A stretch of DNA of 64,000 nucleotides, taken from the NCBI RefSeq assembly GCF_003672135.1, contig NC_039514.1:3844001-3908000 (forward strand), written 5' to 3'. This document shows, piece after piece, positions 24,601 to 38,030 of this stretch. Positions within the stretch are counted from its first letter, which is position 1. Each line of letters begins with the position of its first letter. Under the pieces are notes generated by a model. That model ran no database searches, was not told the origin of the DNA, and saw only the letters and a list, made by a program, of their open reading frames with translations. Source of the stretch: Ooceraea biroi. Taxonomy: Eukaryota; Arthropoda; Insecta; Hymenoptera; Formicidae. The position numbers and the translations under genes are program-made.

Positions 24601-27600
24601 CGTTGTGTCACATTTGAGAATAAACTGCCAGTGAGTTGATTAAGGAATTCTCGTTCATTCATTGAATTTTCTGGCTGACTTGAATTTTTGGTTATCTTAA
24701 TTATAATAAATGTTTGAATATATAAGTCATCTCTCTTTTCGAAACTTTGACCCGTATTCTTATTTTAAGGGAGGAATCTGCTTTATCAGGTCGAAAAATC
24801 GATTTTACTTTTAATCGATAGTAATACATGTGAAAAATATAATTCTAATGTTTTAGATCGAAATTCGTAGTATTTTCAGGCCCCGGGTAAAGGCCCCGGA
24901 GCAGCTGGGCGTCGAGCGTATACCTGCGCATCGAATACTCGGAGCGTCGAACGAGTCTCGCCTGTAGACCCGTTTCTTCGTATAACTTATATGCAGCTAT
25001 TTACCTGAATTTATGAGTATGAGTCAATGTTTGTATATTGATAGCCTAATGAGAGTTATAACTCTACCATTTGGCGTCTCGCTCCTCAAGTATCTCAACT
25101 CCGGCAAAAAAAATTGACATTAAAATCGCTGCTTTTATAGCTGTCGGTGTTTTTAATGAAGGTTATTATGCAGTTTTGAAGATGATGCAAACATTAGATA
25201 AAATAAAAATCGGTCAGCAGTGTTGATTTTTCGCCGAGAGATTTTTCTCTTTGGTTCATCAACGATGGGAATTCATAAATAATGAGAAAATATTTCAATT
25301 TTTCAATTTAGATGAAATTTGGAGGTAGGAGAACGGCCGCCAATTTGCAATACAGGCGGCGAGACTGTACGAAGATTTCTCCAGGGCGACCTCTACAGGC
25401 GATATATTTAAACAATAAAAATTTTTTCATACTCTCAAATATGTAATAATAAATGCCTAAAAGTTTCATAATAATCCGCAGTACAGTTTCTCCAAAACAA
25501 ATTCGTAAAATATATCTTATTTTCAGCGTTCTAAAGCAGGTTTCCCCCTTAATAAAAAAACCAAATCTTTATGGACAAAATTTATTAATTCAGAATCTCT
25601 ATAGTATGTAATGTATACTATACATTAAGTTACACTATAAGTGCATGTAATGTTACATTTATCATTAAAAATAAGATGAGAATACGAGCCTTTGACATAA
25701 TAAATAATATTGGACAAGTTAGAAAGATGCTTATTGCCCCTTTGTAAATCTCCTAAATCTACTTTGTTTGACAATTTAAATAAAAACTATTTGTAATTAC
25801 TTATAATACTTATAAATACATCCTATTTCAACTTATAGCACTTATAACTATGAGAATAATATTTTAACAAACGAAACAGAGAATCTTATCAAATCTTTGG
25901 CAACTTAACTGACATCTTTAACGCATTTTCGTAAATGAAATGTAATATATTAATCGAAACTATGTATGATTGGCAAACATACATAGTTTTAAAACAGCTT
26001 TTATAAACATGCTTTCAATTCACGCGAATGCTGTCCCAGGGACAGCATTAATGAAGTACGTCGCATAATGCTTTCTCTCTCGGTTTTACATCTCGCGTAG
26101 AGAATGGAAGATCGCCGCGACACCCATCACCGTTTTCCCACTACCGTTCCTATCCCGCCCGTTAATGATTAACGCCGTTGAAAAATGAAAACAAATAGAT
26201 TAGTTTTCAATTATCATGGCACCGAGAGAGATTCATAAAGTAAAAGACAGTTTTCAAAATTTCAGTTTGTAACGATTATTACTTAAGTTAAAATATATCA
26301 GCTCTTAATATAATTAGAATTAATTATTCTGTTTCAGATTAAAGAAATTCTCACGGCACTTGGTTTGTACGAGCACTTGCATACGAGAGCCGGCCAATTA
26401 AGTGGCGGTCAAAAAAGGCGACTGTCCATCGCATTAGAATTGGTTAATAATCCCACGATGATGTTTCTTGATGAGCCCACAACGTAAGTACATAACAATA
26501 ATTAATGATATTACAATGATATTACGTTGAATTAAAATTACCTGGCGAATATCTATATTTGTTATTGACACACACCGCGCGTACAAGGTGTTTATATCGT
26601 TCGTTGTGAGAAGATATCATCACATGCCCCAAGTGGTCGAGTTGGTTAAGACGCCCGCACGGAATGAGGGAGGTCCCAGGTTCGAACCCTGGCGTGGGGT
26701 GGTATTTTTTCACAACGAAATACAATTAATTACAAATTCTTCATTAACCATGGAGTATTTTCATTTAATTATTTCCGTAAAAGAGATCACTACGTTATAA
26801 AGTCTAACGATATGTTGGCGCGTAGTCGGGGGGTAGGGGGGTAGGGGAGTAAAAGTATCTGCAGTATGTCCAAACGAATTGTTGGCTTGCAGCTATCACA
26901 ATAATAATTCTGTCCGTCCATCAGGCGATGCCAGTGTCCGCGATGATATTACGTTGAAACAATAATTAATGTTATGTACAGTAAAACATTGATTGTATCA
27001 GTTACTGATACCTGATCTTTCTATCTTTGTCATACACTTTGAAGCTTTCTTGAAACAGTCAAGACAAGAATCAAATCAAATATTCTAATATTTTAATTAA
27101 ATAATTAATATCTTAATCATTTGTAATAATAACTTACGCATTCAACTTTAAGATGATTAAACATCTTTATATGAACATGGTATCTTAATTTCTTCTTTTA
27201 TAACATGTCGACGAATATCTACTTTATTCTGCGTAACGTTCAGAAAAAGATGTATTAATAAATTAAATATTCGCGTATTTATATATCCAAAAAAGATATA
27301 TTACTTTTTAAAATCAATACTGCAGGAAAATATCTGATTTGTTCCGTTTCTTTTTTGTATGGATATAGATTAATAAGTGTCACTATTGACCAACTAATAT
27401 CACAGCATATATCAACGTAACAAAGGGAATCACCTATAAACAACATTCTCATGCTTGTCATTTTATATTTGCATTTTTTGCCTTGCAGAGGTCTGGATAG
27501 CTCATCTTGCACGAAAATTGTAAATCTCCTAAAGCGGCTCGCACAAGAGGGTAAAACAATAATTTGTACTATACATCAGCCTAGTGCGTCCCTATTCGAA

Positions 27601-30600
27601 TTGTTCGACCAGGTGAGTAATAATATCAATGAATTATTCCTAATTAAGAAATACGCATAATTATGCACGCATATTTATATATTATTATTATTAAATTAAA
27701 TATATGTATTTCTATTTTATTTCCATATTGATAGAGAAAGTTTATCTCTTCAGTGTCAAATAATCAATCAATCAAATCAATATCAAATAATAACAAAAGA
27801 TATGAGATGAACTGTGGTGGACGGTTTTCCAATCACGCGATAGAGAACATGTCAATCTTAGAAGGAAATCCATAGCTATAATCTTGATAAGCTTGAAATA
27901 TGTCGTAATATACATACATAAACATATTTCAAACTCATTAAACTTGAAAGGATATACTTCCTTGTAGTTGTGGATTTCCTTGTTAAATCACTTGACGTGA
28001 AGCACTATATTAGATTTGTGATAATAGAACATTGTATTGTGTAAAATTATGTTTATAATTAATAAACAATTTACGGTTCTTACAGGTATACGTGTTGGCA
28101 AAAGGCAGTTGCTTGTACCAAGGTGCAACGAACAAATTAGTGCCATATCTTGAAGATATGCAAATGCCATGCCCGATGTATCACAATCCTGCCGATTACA
28201 GTACGTATAATAACATAACAAATATAACGAACTTAATTTCTAATTAATTATTTAGAAATTTTATTTATTTTGCCATGTCACTTTGAATTAATTATAAATG
28301 ATAAACTAAATAAATATAATATCTAAAAAAATCCTGCGGACGCCCATGATCAATGGTGATAACGGAATTGTATATTTACAATTGTATCACTATGTTTCTA
28401 GTAATCGAGCTTGCCTGTGGAGACCACGGTGAGGATAAAATAGATATACTAAAAACTGGATCGCAAAATGGATCGAAAAATTTTCAATCGTTCGATAATC
28501 CTGAAGCTCCGAGAGATGATGAAAGTTTAACAGGTACAAAAATCGATAAATACATCATTATTAATTCTTTCAGCTCTTATAATAGCTTTCATAGCTTATA
28601 ATGTACAAAATAAAATGTTCTTCTTCTTTTTGGATAAACGTATCAATGATCATTAACATTAGATAAAATCTTATTCTGACGTAATAACAATACATGTTGC
28701 CTGCTTCTAGTATAGCACAATGCCATTTTCTCTAACACATATGCATATACAACATATAATATTTATATAAAATCTAATTTTTTTCAGAGCTGTATTCCTT
28801 GAAAAACTCACATATGAAAAAGAATGGTGACTTACACGCAACGAATTTTCTTCATCAAATCAAAGTTTTACTTCGACGTGGATTCATCATGTCCAAACGA
28901 AACACGGTATGTTTCACACGTTTTGTATACATTTATTCATAAATTTATATAATTTATATATTTAACTTCTTAATCATTAATAGACATATATCTTACAAAC
29001 TTTTTAAATATTTACGTGGCATCTTTTTATCTCATCATATTCACACTGTGCTTATATTGTTTTATTGCAGACTCTTACGCATATGCGCATCGGAGTAAAC
29101 ATACTTGTCGGTTTGATGCTTGGATCGGTCTTCTGGCAATCGGGCGCTGATGGCTCACGCGTTCTAGATAACTACAAACTTCTCTTTTCTATCCTCATAC
29201 ATCACATGATGACGACGATGATGCTTACCATAGTAACCTGTAAGTGAATTTTATTCGCTTCCGTTTAATTCATTATAAATTGTACAAAAGTGGCTCTCCA
29301 CTCTGATTACTATAAAACTAATATGTATTGAATGATGAAATCGCTTCAAAGATCAACTTATTATCTGTTTCTCTTCAAATCAATTTATTCAACCAAGTCA
29401 ACATTCAACTAAATAATTTCCTTGATTTTCAACCATTTTTGATTGTGTAATACGTTCACATTTTAATCATGGCATTGCCATTTTTTATCTTATATTGAGA
29501 TTATCTACTAACTCAATCATTTTAATACTTTGTTGCAATTTTGAAAGTTACATAACAACACAAGATTTTATTCATGATTTGCAGTTCCAATGCAGATAGC
29601 TATTCTTCTAAAGGAGCATTTTAATAGATGGTACAGCTTGAAGGCATTCTACATGGCAATGACACTGATTGACATGCCAATCTCGATACTATGCTGCACC
29701 TTATTTAGTGTAATTGTCTATGGCATGTCGGCGCAACCGTTGGAAATAATACGATTCTCCATGTTCTTCATCATTAGCTTGTTGATAATGTTCATAGGAC
29801 AAAGTACCGGCCTTATGATAGGCGCTGTATTCAACGTTGTGGTAAGTATAATCTCGATAAAAATACCTTGTTTAAAAAATGGTAAAAAAAGGCGTCAAGT
29901 ATGCGCGGAGTGTTATCTCGATTTAAAAAAATGTATGAAATCTTTAAATTGCGCCAATTACAAAGATTCAAGGATCTTCCTGTCCCAACCCAAGTGGTAG
30001 TACCTTTATTTCTCCTTAATAAAATTATTATATCACAAAATTACCTTATTCAACCTAAATAATATATATCGAAATACAATTGTATAACTACTTTTAAAAA
30101 ATAACTAGAAAAACTTGGCGCGCCCGGGTCGCATTAAAACTACTTTACTTTACTCAACTAACGAACAATATTACACGAGCGTGCAGCTTCATTAAATGAA
30201 AATGGAATAAATTATATATATTTTTTTTTATTATTACATAAGAGGAGGAAAAATTAACAGAAGACACTTTACTTTCTTCATTTTATTAGATTTCTCTTTA
30301 AATTATTAAATTATTAAATTGTATTGTTATATTATTTATAAATATTATAATAAATCATATGTATTATAATATAATAACAGTGTGTACATGTGTTTTAATG
30401 CGACCCGGGCGCGCCAAGTTTTTCTAGTTATTTTTTAAAAGTAGTTATACAATTGTATTTCGATACGTATTATTTAGGTTGAATAAGATAATTTTGTGAT
30501 ATAATAATTCTATTAAGGAGAAATAAAGGTACTACCACTTGGGGTGGAACAGGAAGATCCTTGAATCTTTGTAATTGGCGCAATTTAAAGATTTCATACA

Positions 30601-30717
30601 TTTTTTTAAATCGAGATAACACTCCGCGCATACTTGGCGCCTTTTTTTACCTTTTTTTAAGCAAGGTATTTTTATCGAAATATCATGCATTTTTGTAGTT
30701 AAGTATTCTATAAAGAG

Positions 30718-30748
<31 letters not shown>

Positions 30749-31128
30749 GCAACAAAAAAATATGCAGCAGTAATATAATTCATTAGTAAAACATTTTTAA
30801 TAAATTCTATATATAACGTAATATGTAGTAAAAAATAAAGCTCACTATACACATCCCAGCAAACACAAAGTAACAGTAATATACATGTTATGTTATAATT
30901 TCCCACTCAACAATGTAATTGTTACATAACACGTATGTTATGTTGTATTTATATTACTGAGTGTGAAATTATAACATAACATGTATATTACTGTTACTTT
31001 GTGTTTGCTGGGATGTGTATAGTGAGCTTTATCAGGACTCTTTATATCAAAACTTTTATTACATCTTCGTATCATGGTCCTACCTATATTCTCTCTGTAC
31101 TATATCTTACGATATTATCCTACCAGTT

Positions 31129-31190
<62 letters not shown>

Positions 31191-31253
31191 TCTCTTACAG
31201 AAAAAATATATGCATTTTTACCAACTATACCTTTATATTTTCGAAGCATATGT

Positions 31254-31299
<46 letters not shown>

Positions 31300-32890
31300 G
31301 CACCAATATATATTTTTTCCAGGTACAGCTTTAATTTTGAAATCTGTCAGTTTAATTAATTTAGTATCATTAATTGTAAATGGTTTTATGTATTTTTGTA
31401 TTGCCGCAATAATAAGCACCAATATATATTTTTTCCAGGTACAGCTTTAAGTTTGAAATCTGTCAGTTTAATTAATTTAATATCATTAATTTTTAATGTT
31501 TTTATGTATTTTTGTATTGCCGCAATAATAAGCCACGATGATTACATTTAAAACAATTAAATTTAATTTAAATTAATTTACATAGGTCATAAACGCACAC
31601 ATTCACGTAATCATTGGCGCCTTTGATTGTATAGTCAAAGATTGCCGCCATTTTCCGGCCAATAGCCAGTCTGTTATAGAGGGTTTCTATTTTCTAACAT
31701 CACTGCTCCCTAGTGTAAAAAAATGGAAAGTTACATCATGTTTGTCCAACGTGGACGTTTCTTATACGACATTCTCTCTACATAACGTACTTTATATCAT
31801 GATATCTCCGCTCATGCGGCACGTAGAGGAAAAATAAAAAAACTTTTATAATATGATTCAAACCCAAGCTATCGATTGAACCTAGCTAGAAATTGATCGG
31901 TTCAGCCATTATTGAGTTCCAAATAACTCGGTTACTCGCAACTCGTTGACTCGCGTAAAGAGACACGTCCGGTCTCGCTGCGCGCTTTACTTGGCGCGAG
32001 ACACTACCGTGTCTCTTGATAGATAATTGTATAACATCACGTTAATGGATGTATATGATCAATGCAATTATCAATATCTATGTAATTATCACTTCCAAAA
32101 ATCATTTTTGTGACTAAATTGTATTTTACTATTATTACAACACGTATTATTACAAAACGTTTCCTAAAAATGTTTAATCTTTTAAAAATTTTAAATGTAA
32201 TGAAGACATTTTGAATTTTACAGAATGGTACATTTATTGGACCAACATTGGCAGTAGCACTAATGATGTTCTCTGGATTTGGAATATTGTTACGCGATCT
32301 ACCGTCTTATCTAAAATGGGGAAGCTACGTCAGTTATCTACGATATGGTCTGGAAGGGTAAGGATTATTCTATGTCCCATTAATTTTTTATTCATTATTT
32401 AATATTACTTTAATGTTTAATTTAGATATGTATAATTTAATTAAAACACGTGACATGTTGAATATTTATGATTCTATTTATATCTCTTGCGACTTTAAGA
32501 ATTTATTTATATTTATATTCAAAAGACATTCAGGAGAGATTTGTTTATATTCGTCTTTGCACACATTACTTATATTCATATTTGTAAATTTACCTTCCAT
32601 TTGTTGCGTGTAATGTATTTACAATCCTATAAATGTAAAATGTTAAATTTACGTTATAAAAACGAGATGCTTTTTGCAGCTTTATTGATGCAATCTACGG
32701 ATTGAACCGCCCTGTTCTACCGTGTGAAGAACTTTACTGCCATTATAGATATCCTACCAAATTTCTCTCGGATATTGACATGAAGGAAGGCCAATTTTGG
32801 AACGACGTCATGGCGCTCACTGCAATACTCATCATCACGCGATGCTGCACATATTTGCTTCTGCGGTGGAAGATTGTATGGACGCGATAA
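21648..32890 (+). CDS. ABCG-family half-transporter, 12 coding exons
   Basis: Exons: 21648-21935 (ATG at 21713), 22144-22326, 22529-22652, 26338-26483, 27489-27612, 28086-28200, 28402-28533, 28788-28906, 29071-29239, 29585-29841, 32224-32357 and 32680-32890. All borders are GT-AG and the phases agree. The product is a half transporter with the ABC domain first (Walker A GPSGAGKST, signature LSGGQ, Walker B MMFLDEP, switch IHQPS). The ABC2-type membrane domain follows, from about exon 9 to the end. Such proteins dimerise in membranes and export lipids, sterols, pigments or xenobiotics; the substrate here is unknown. The coding sum is 1937 nt, one short of a multiple of three. The break is in exon 2 near 22190, just before Walker A, so either one base is missing from the assembly or the allele is null. 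The repaired length would be near 645 residues, normal for ABCG. Confidence 0.9.
22653..26337. other. ABCG intron 3 (3.7 kb) with repeat debris
   Basis: There is no gene inside. A block at about 23050-24080 is less AT-rich and contains TGGGCGCCAA (23184-23193), which resembles a retroelement primer-binding site. Near 24575-24610 sits GGATTTCGGTCGAAACG, a palindromic motif, followed by AATAAA-like sequence. I could not delimit an element. Confidence 0.4.
26600..26719 (+). repeat. Small inverted-repeat element around a tRNA-like sequence
   Basis: TTCGTTGTGA (26600-26609) and its inverse TCACAACGAA (26710-26719) flank the tRNA-like segment inside ABCG intron 4. The pairing extends over a few A/T bases. 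Confidence 0.5.
26627..26700 (+). tRNA. tRNA-like sequence, probably pseudogene or SINE head
   Basis: The T arm is perfect (CCAGG, TTCGAAC, CCTGG), and the acceptor stem CCCCAAG/CGTGGGG pairs in six of seven positions. The internal Pol III boxes are good: an A-box-like TGGTCGAGTTGG and the B box GGTTCGAACCC. The anticodon arm is poor: the loop has C in place of U33, and the anticodon would read GGA, which is not usual in eukaryotes. It is therefore unlikely to be a working tRNA gene. It lies in an intron on the same strand as the host gene. Confidence 0.5.
29854..30678. mobile_element. Palindromic MITE, 825 bp with 287-bp inverted arms
   Basis: Arms 29854-30140 and 30392-30678 are reverse complements, beginning TCGATAAAAATACCTTG. 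The inner ends share GTTTTAATGCGACCCGGGCG. The centre is AT-rich and non-coding. Both arms can be read as a short Cys/Lys-rich peptide (KRRQVCAECYLDLKKC), an effect of the repeat. The element sits in ABCG intron 10, starting 12 bp after the splice donor. A related end is seen at 40985-41040. Confidence 0.85.
30835..31032. mobile_element. Small palindromic MITE, about 198 bp
   Basis: Arms 30835-30903 and 30964-31032 are nearly perfect inverted repeats containing CATCCCAGCAAACACAAAG. It lies in ABCG intron 10. No open frame of interest. Confidence 0.8.
31129..31190. repeat. (CT)n microsatellite
   Basis: Uninterrupted pyrimidine dinucleotide run with two small irregularities, in ABCG intron 10. 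Confidence 0.95.
31262..31298. repeat. (TA)n microsatellite
   Basis: Simple TA run in ABCG intron 10. Confidence 0.95.
31302..31533. repeat. Tandem duplication of 116 bp
   Basis: Two consecutive copies start with CACCAATATATATTTTTTCC (31302 and 31418) and end with GCCGCAATAATAAG, with a few substitutions. Confidence 0.9.
31860..32025 (+). repeat. LTR-derived repeat fragment A
   Basis: Similar to the Copia 2 LTR (33715-33845, opposite strand) and to 42480-42625. The shared core is CTTGGCGCGAGACACTACC followed by GTGTCTCTTGAT, which can form a hairpin (GAGACAC/GTGTCTC). Similarity outside the core is moderate. It lies in ABCG intron 10. Confidence 0.6.
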
Positions 32891-33553
32891 AACTAATACG
32901 AGCACAGTATCGAAAATACTGCCAGTTTATTACCAGCAGTGCACAAGTCTAAATTTGTTATGTATTTCCTTGTAAGAACTAAATTATACTTATATATCTG
33001 TATATATAAGTATATATTAAATATGTATTAAGCATATAGTAAATATATTATATATCTTATATATCTTAAGTATAGAATTTTCGATTGCTGCTAATGGACT
33101 AGCAATATTTTCATTAGATTTGTGAATGTATTAGATTATTACATACATGTATAATACATTTTATAATTTTATACGTATACATATATGCATAATAAATTTT
33201 ATACATCTTTATCCTGTAACCTGGCAATATCTTACATATATTATATTTGAAATACAGAAATATTTCAATTACAAAAAGTAAAAAGTGTTATATTTATTTA
33301 AGTCCACATAATTATAGTCTCCTCTTTCCTTACCGCTTCACTGTATTTTTAAAATATTATACCTATCATATAGCTAATTATTTGTCATGAAATAGTTTCT
33401 TACTTATGTGTCACGTAAGTACATACATCTCGAAATTAATTTTGTACGTCATTTTCTCACATAATAAATTTTCCAAGAAAGTACTGCGTAAATGATTATA
33501 TGTAAACAGAATATCTAAGAGCCGAGTATTATTAAAATTACATGAAACGACAC
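32891..33553. other. ABCG 3' flank
   Basis: AT-rich DNA after the ABCG stop codon. An AATAAA at about 33190 is a reasonable polyadenylation signal, giving a 3' UTR of some 300 bp. No other gene seen. Confidence 0.5.
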
Positions 33554-33924
33554 TGTTGGCATGTCCATCATCGAAAGAATCTCGCTTGGAGATCGTAAGT
33601 AACAATATATTTCCGAACATGATAAATTCGGTCGATCGCTGTAGCTCGCTTGCCTTCATGTAGATCATGCCTTCGCAACAAACAAGATTCGCTTGCGGTT
33701 TTTCTGCTCGCTTCGACGTTATCAAGAGACACGGTAGCGTCTCACGCCAAGTATATGCGCAGCGCGAAACCGCACCGTGAACTATTACGCGCGAGTCGGC
33801 GAGCTGCGAGTACCCGAGATTATCAGATCTCAATAATGGCTGAATTTATAACGAAACATAAATTCATTTTGACAACGCAATAATACTTTTCTAACACAAG
33901 TTACTAAAGTACAGCACTCTAACA
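33554..33924 (-). repeat. 3' LTR of Copia 2 (boundaries inferred)
   Basis: On the minus strand it starts TGTTAGAGTGC at 33924, directly after a purine tract (AGTGAGGG, 33932-33925), and ends GCCAACA at 33554. It contains the hairpin core shared with 31860-32025 and 42480-42625. The left boundary is chosen by the TG...CA rule because there is no second LTR to compare. Confidence 0.6.
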
Positions 33925-33971
33925 CCCTCACTTAATCTATAACTTGTACGCTCTTACCTTTCTTTCTTTTC

Positions 33972-36900
33972 TTATTGCATACCAATGCCTGTAACATAAA
34001 ATTGATGTTTACAATCTGTTAACGCCTTCGTTAACACATCTGCTATCATCTCTTCAGTACACAAGTACTGAATTCGCAAAAATTTTTCCTTAATCCATTC
34101 TTTAATTTGATAATACTTAACATCTATGTGTTTACTCCTTTTGTGTAATGTGTGGCCATCGCATAATTGTCCTGCTGCTTGATTATCATTATAAATTGTA
34201 ACAGTTCCAATTTCTTTTGATAACTCAGACATAAGTCCTTTCAAAAATACACATTCTTTTCCACATTCACTTATGGCCACATACTCTGCAAAAGTAGTGC
34301 TATCTGCAACAGTCAGGGATCTTTGCTGTTTAGCTGCCCAACTTATCGCACCATTTGCGAGTTTGAACACATATCCTGTGAAGGATCTTCTATCAACAAT
34401 ACAGCTACCATAATCTGCATCAGCATACGCTTTTAATTCATATTGTCCTGTAGAAAAACTTAAACCCATATTCGTTGTACCTTTTAGGTACCTCACTACC
34501 CTTTCAGCCGCCTTAAAATGTTCCTTACTGTTGCAGTTATTAAACTGACTTAATAACTTTAAATAACTTACAGCGAAACATATGTCGGGTCTCGTTGCCA
34601 CTGCTAAATACATTAGAGCGCCTATGAGTTTTTGATACAATGGATTTTGATTGGCATTATCAGTCGACTTATCTAACCTTAAGCCTAGCTGCACAGGTGT
34701 TCGTGCAGGCTTGCAGTTTTCCATCCCGAAATTTCTGATAATGTCCATAACATAGTTCTCCTGATCGAACTTGACAGTATGCAATTTTCTATTTCTAGTT
34801 ACTCTCATGCCTAAGCATTTACTTACAGAGCCTAAATCTCTTATTTTAAAACATTCAACTAACTTTTCTTTTAAGTTGCTTGTTTCTCTTTTAGAGTTAG
34901 AAAAAACATAAAAATCATCCACATGTAAACCAATTACAATGTAGTTATCTTGTTTTCTCTTTATGTATACGCACGGATCATATTTAGATCTATCAAATTT
35001 CTGCTCAACTAAAAACTTGTGAATCTTGTCATTCCAAGATTTAGCCGCCTGCTTAAGACCATATAACGATCTTTTTAGTCTGCATACTTTATTTTCTTCG
35101 CTGTTTTTAACAAAACCCTCGGGTTGCTCCATAAATATCGTTTCCTCGAGATCTCCATTTAAAAACGCAGTTGTTACATCTATATGATCCACTTCTAAAT
35201 TTAATTCAGCAGTTAAAGCAAAAAGCGTTCTAAGTGATGAGAGTCTCACTACAGGTGCGAAGGTTTGATCGTAGTCCCTACCAGGCACTGCGTAAAACCC
35301 TTTGCGACAAGTTGTGCCTTATATCTTTTTAAACCATTAATCACCTTCTTAAGTTTATACACCCATTTACATTGAACGACATTTTCGTCTGGAGGCCTAT
35401 CAACTAATTCCCACGTTTCGTTTTCAACAAGCGATTTGAATTCCTCCTTCATAGCGTTCTGCCATAATTTTCTATCCGACCTTTCGCACGCTTCGAAATA
35501 AGTCTTTGGATCTTGAGGTCCAACAGCGAGGAAAGAATATTCAAAATCATTATTTCTATTAGGCTTTCTGATTCGTTTAGGATATCGTCCCCCAATTTGA
35601 TCAGCCTGATTATCATTAATATTTTGAAAATCCTCACATTCTAAATTATCATTATCACTCAAACTTTGGTAATCATCATCATTTGAGATGGATTGATTTG
35701 TCTGATTTTCCATTTCCAATGTGTGACATGAAGCCGCATCTGAACTTCTTTCCTCTCTGTCTTCAAACTCAATCACATCTATTACTACTTTATCGCCTTT
35801 ATCTACAATGACATGATCACCATTAGTGTTACTTACATCATCTCGTTCGCAAGTATCATTATTATTCTTAAAAATTGACGAATTAAGTACATCGGTTTCA
35901 AAAAAGACTACACTCCTAGCAATACTAACTTGCTGTGGATTACTCTTATCAATTAAGCGGTATCCCTTAGTTTCCTCACTATAACCTACGAAAATCATTT
36001 CTTTTGATTTTTTATCTAGTTTCAGTCTTTTCTCTTTTGGAATATGTACTTGAGCACGACATTCGAACACTTTAAGATCTGAAATATCAATCTTTGATCC
36101 AGACCATATCTCTTCCGGTACAGCATCTTTAACCGCTTCTGTAGGAGATCGATTCTTTAAATAAATCGCTGTGTTCATGGCTTCAGCCCAAAACCTTTTA
36201 TCCAAATCTGATTCAAACAGCATACATCGAACCTTTTCAGTCAATGTCCTGTTTGTCCTCTCAGCAATACCGTTTTGCTGAGGACTGTATGCCACTGTAG
36301 TCTGATGCACAATCCCGGATTGTTTCGAAAACAATTCAAATTCCTTACTTGTAAATTCACCACCGTTATCTGTCCTTAAACACTTAATCGATTTATTTAA
36401 TTGTTTTTCAACAAGTGCTTTAAAAAGACGAAATTTTGAAAGCGTTTCTGATTTATGCTCAAGCATGTACCCAAAAACTTTTCGGCTGTAATCATCGACA
36501 AAAATCAAACAATATCTAGCTCCACCCCATGACTTCACTTCCATAGGTCCTTGGATGTCGCTATGAACGAGATCTAAAACAGCCTTAGCCCTACTACCTT
36601 TCTTAGGAAAGGATTTGACGCATTGCTTTCCTTCGAGACAAGTTACACAAACTTTATTGTCCTCATCCTGGAAATCGATACCTGTAACAATATCTTTTAA
36701 TATTCTCATTCCTTTTCTATTCAAATGGCCCAATCTTTTGTGCCATAATTCCTGACTGGACATTCGAACAGCGGACACTGCCCTCACTGATTCCTGTAAC
36801 GAAGTATCTACTACGTATAAACCATCTCTTTTCGGACAAGTAAATTCAATATTACCAGAGATTGTACAACTTGATCCATCAAAAACTTTACAGGATTCTT

Positions 36901-38030
36901 TATCGAAAACGACACTGTAACCTTTTTCTGTCATTTTGTTCACTGAGAGCAGGTTCGCTGACAAACTCGGAACATATAATACATTCGTGGCAGTCTTTAA
37001 ATTTTGACTATCTAGCCTAAGGTTAACTTTACCGACACCTTCAGACTTAATTTCCGAATCATCGGCAACTGCAACCGATACACAAGCTCGTGAATCCAGG
37101 TCATACATTGCACATTTGTCCTTTGCCATATGGGATGTCGCCCTGAATCGATGATCCACGTTGAAGGAGTTGTAATGGTCACAAGTGCACGAGCCAGCAA
37201 CGTAGAGTTCTTCTTACTCACTGCTTGATCGGCTGACACATGTTGGTTCTTCGCTTTCTCCTTCTTGGCAGGATCCTTTTTAAGTTGTGGACAATCTGGT
37301 TTTTTATGACCCGGATCGCCACACTCGTAACATTTGATGTCCTTCTTCTGCTTGCGCTGAGTCTTTTTAACTGATTTAGACACGAGCGCTGTTCCAGGCG
37401 TCGATTCATCTTTAACGCGCCTTCTTTCACTTTCACCGAGTAAAGCAGCCTTGACATCCTCAGATCTAGCCTCCTCCTGCAGTTGTTGGTTCATAGCGGC
37501 CACAAAGTTGTCAATCTTGAGAAACACCATTTCTCATAACGAAAAAGATCCATTTATCTTCAATATTCTCGCCCATATCAGCCAGCCTCTGTACTACAGA
37601 CAGTATGTCTTCAATATACGCTTCCATGGAACTATAAGATTCTTGTCGAATATTGAAAAACTTGCGTGTTAACTCAAACTTGGTGGCCATGCTGCACCCA
37701 TCATATGCCTTTTTGAGGTTAGCCCATGCATCTTTTGAACTTTTCACATTGTGTACGTGCATGTAGCAGTTCGCCTTGACGGATAAGCAAATTTTTGCTA
37801 GCGCGTTCTGATCTCTGAGTCTATTGGTTGCACTATTGACGGACACTGTTCCATCGACGTAACCAAACAGGCCCTCGAGCATCAAAGCCATCCTCATCGC
37901 AAATTTCCAGCTCCCGTAATTGGACTGGCCCTCCAGTTTTTCTATGTTGGCACTGATGTTGAAACAGTGGTCCCGGTAGAAAAACTCTCAGTGGAGGTTC
38001 TTGCTGCGGTTGGATTTACAGTAGCTTGAT
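33972..38030 (-). pseudogene. Copia 2 gag-pol, nearly intact
   Basis: Minus-strand reading gives gag (from about 38030), a CCHC knuckle CYECGDPGHKKPDC (about 37320), a protease site WIIDSG (about 37160) and the integrase core (about 36600-36100). Reverse transcriptase with LHVDD (about 34920) and RNase H with the Copia tail SKHIDVKYY (about 34110) follow. Four or so frame breaks split it: one base lost near 37945 in early gag, then breaks near 37510, 37130 and 35280. Domain order is that of Ty1/Copia. It is inactive but younger-looking than Copia 1 in its coding region. Confidence 0.9.

Noticed and set aside
29854..30000. Cys/Lys-rich peptide encoded in both MITE arms
   Set aside because: The same sequence occurs in both arms because they are inverted repeats. 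It lacks a proper start and any known domain.
31001..31450. Ser/Leu and Tyr/Ile repeat frames
   Set aside because: Translations of the CT and TA microsatellites.
33411..33833. 140-codon frame
   Set aside because: It lies across the Copia 2 LTR and its flank and is explained by the LTR.
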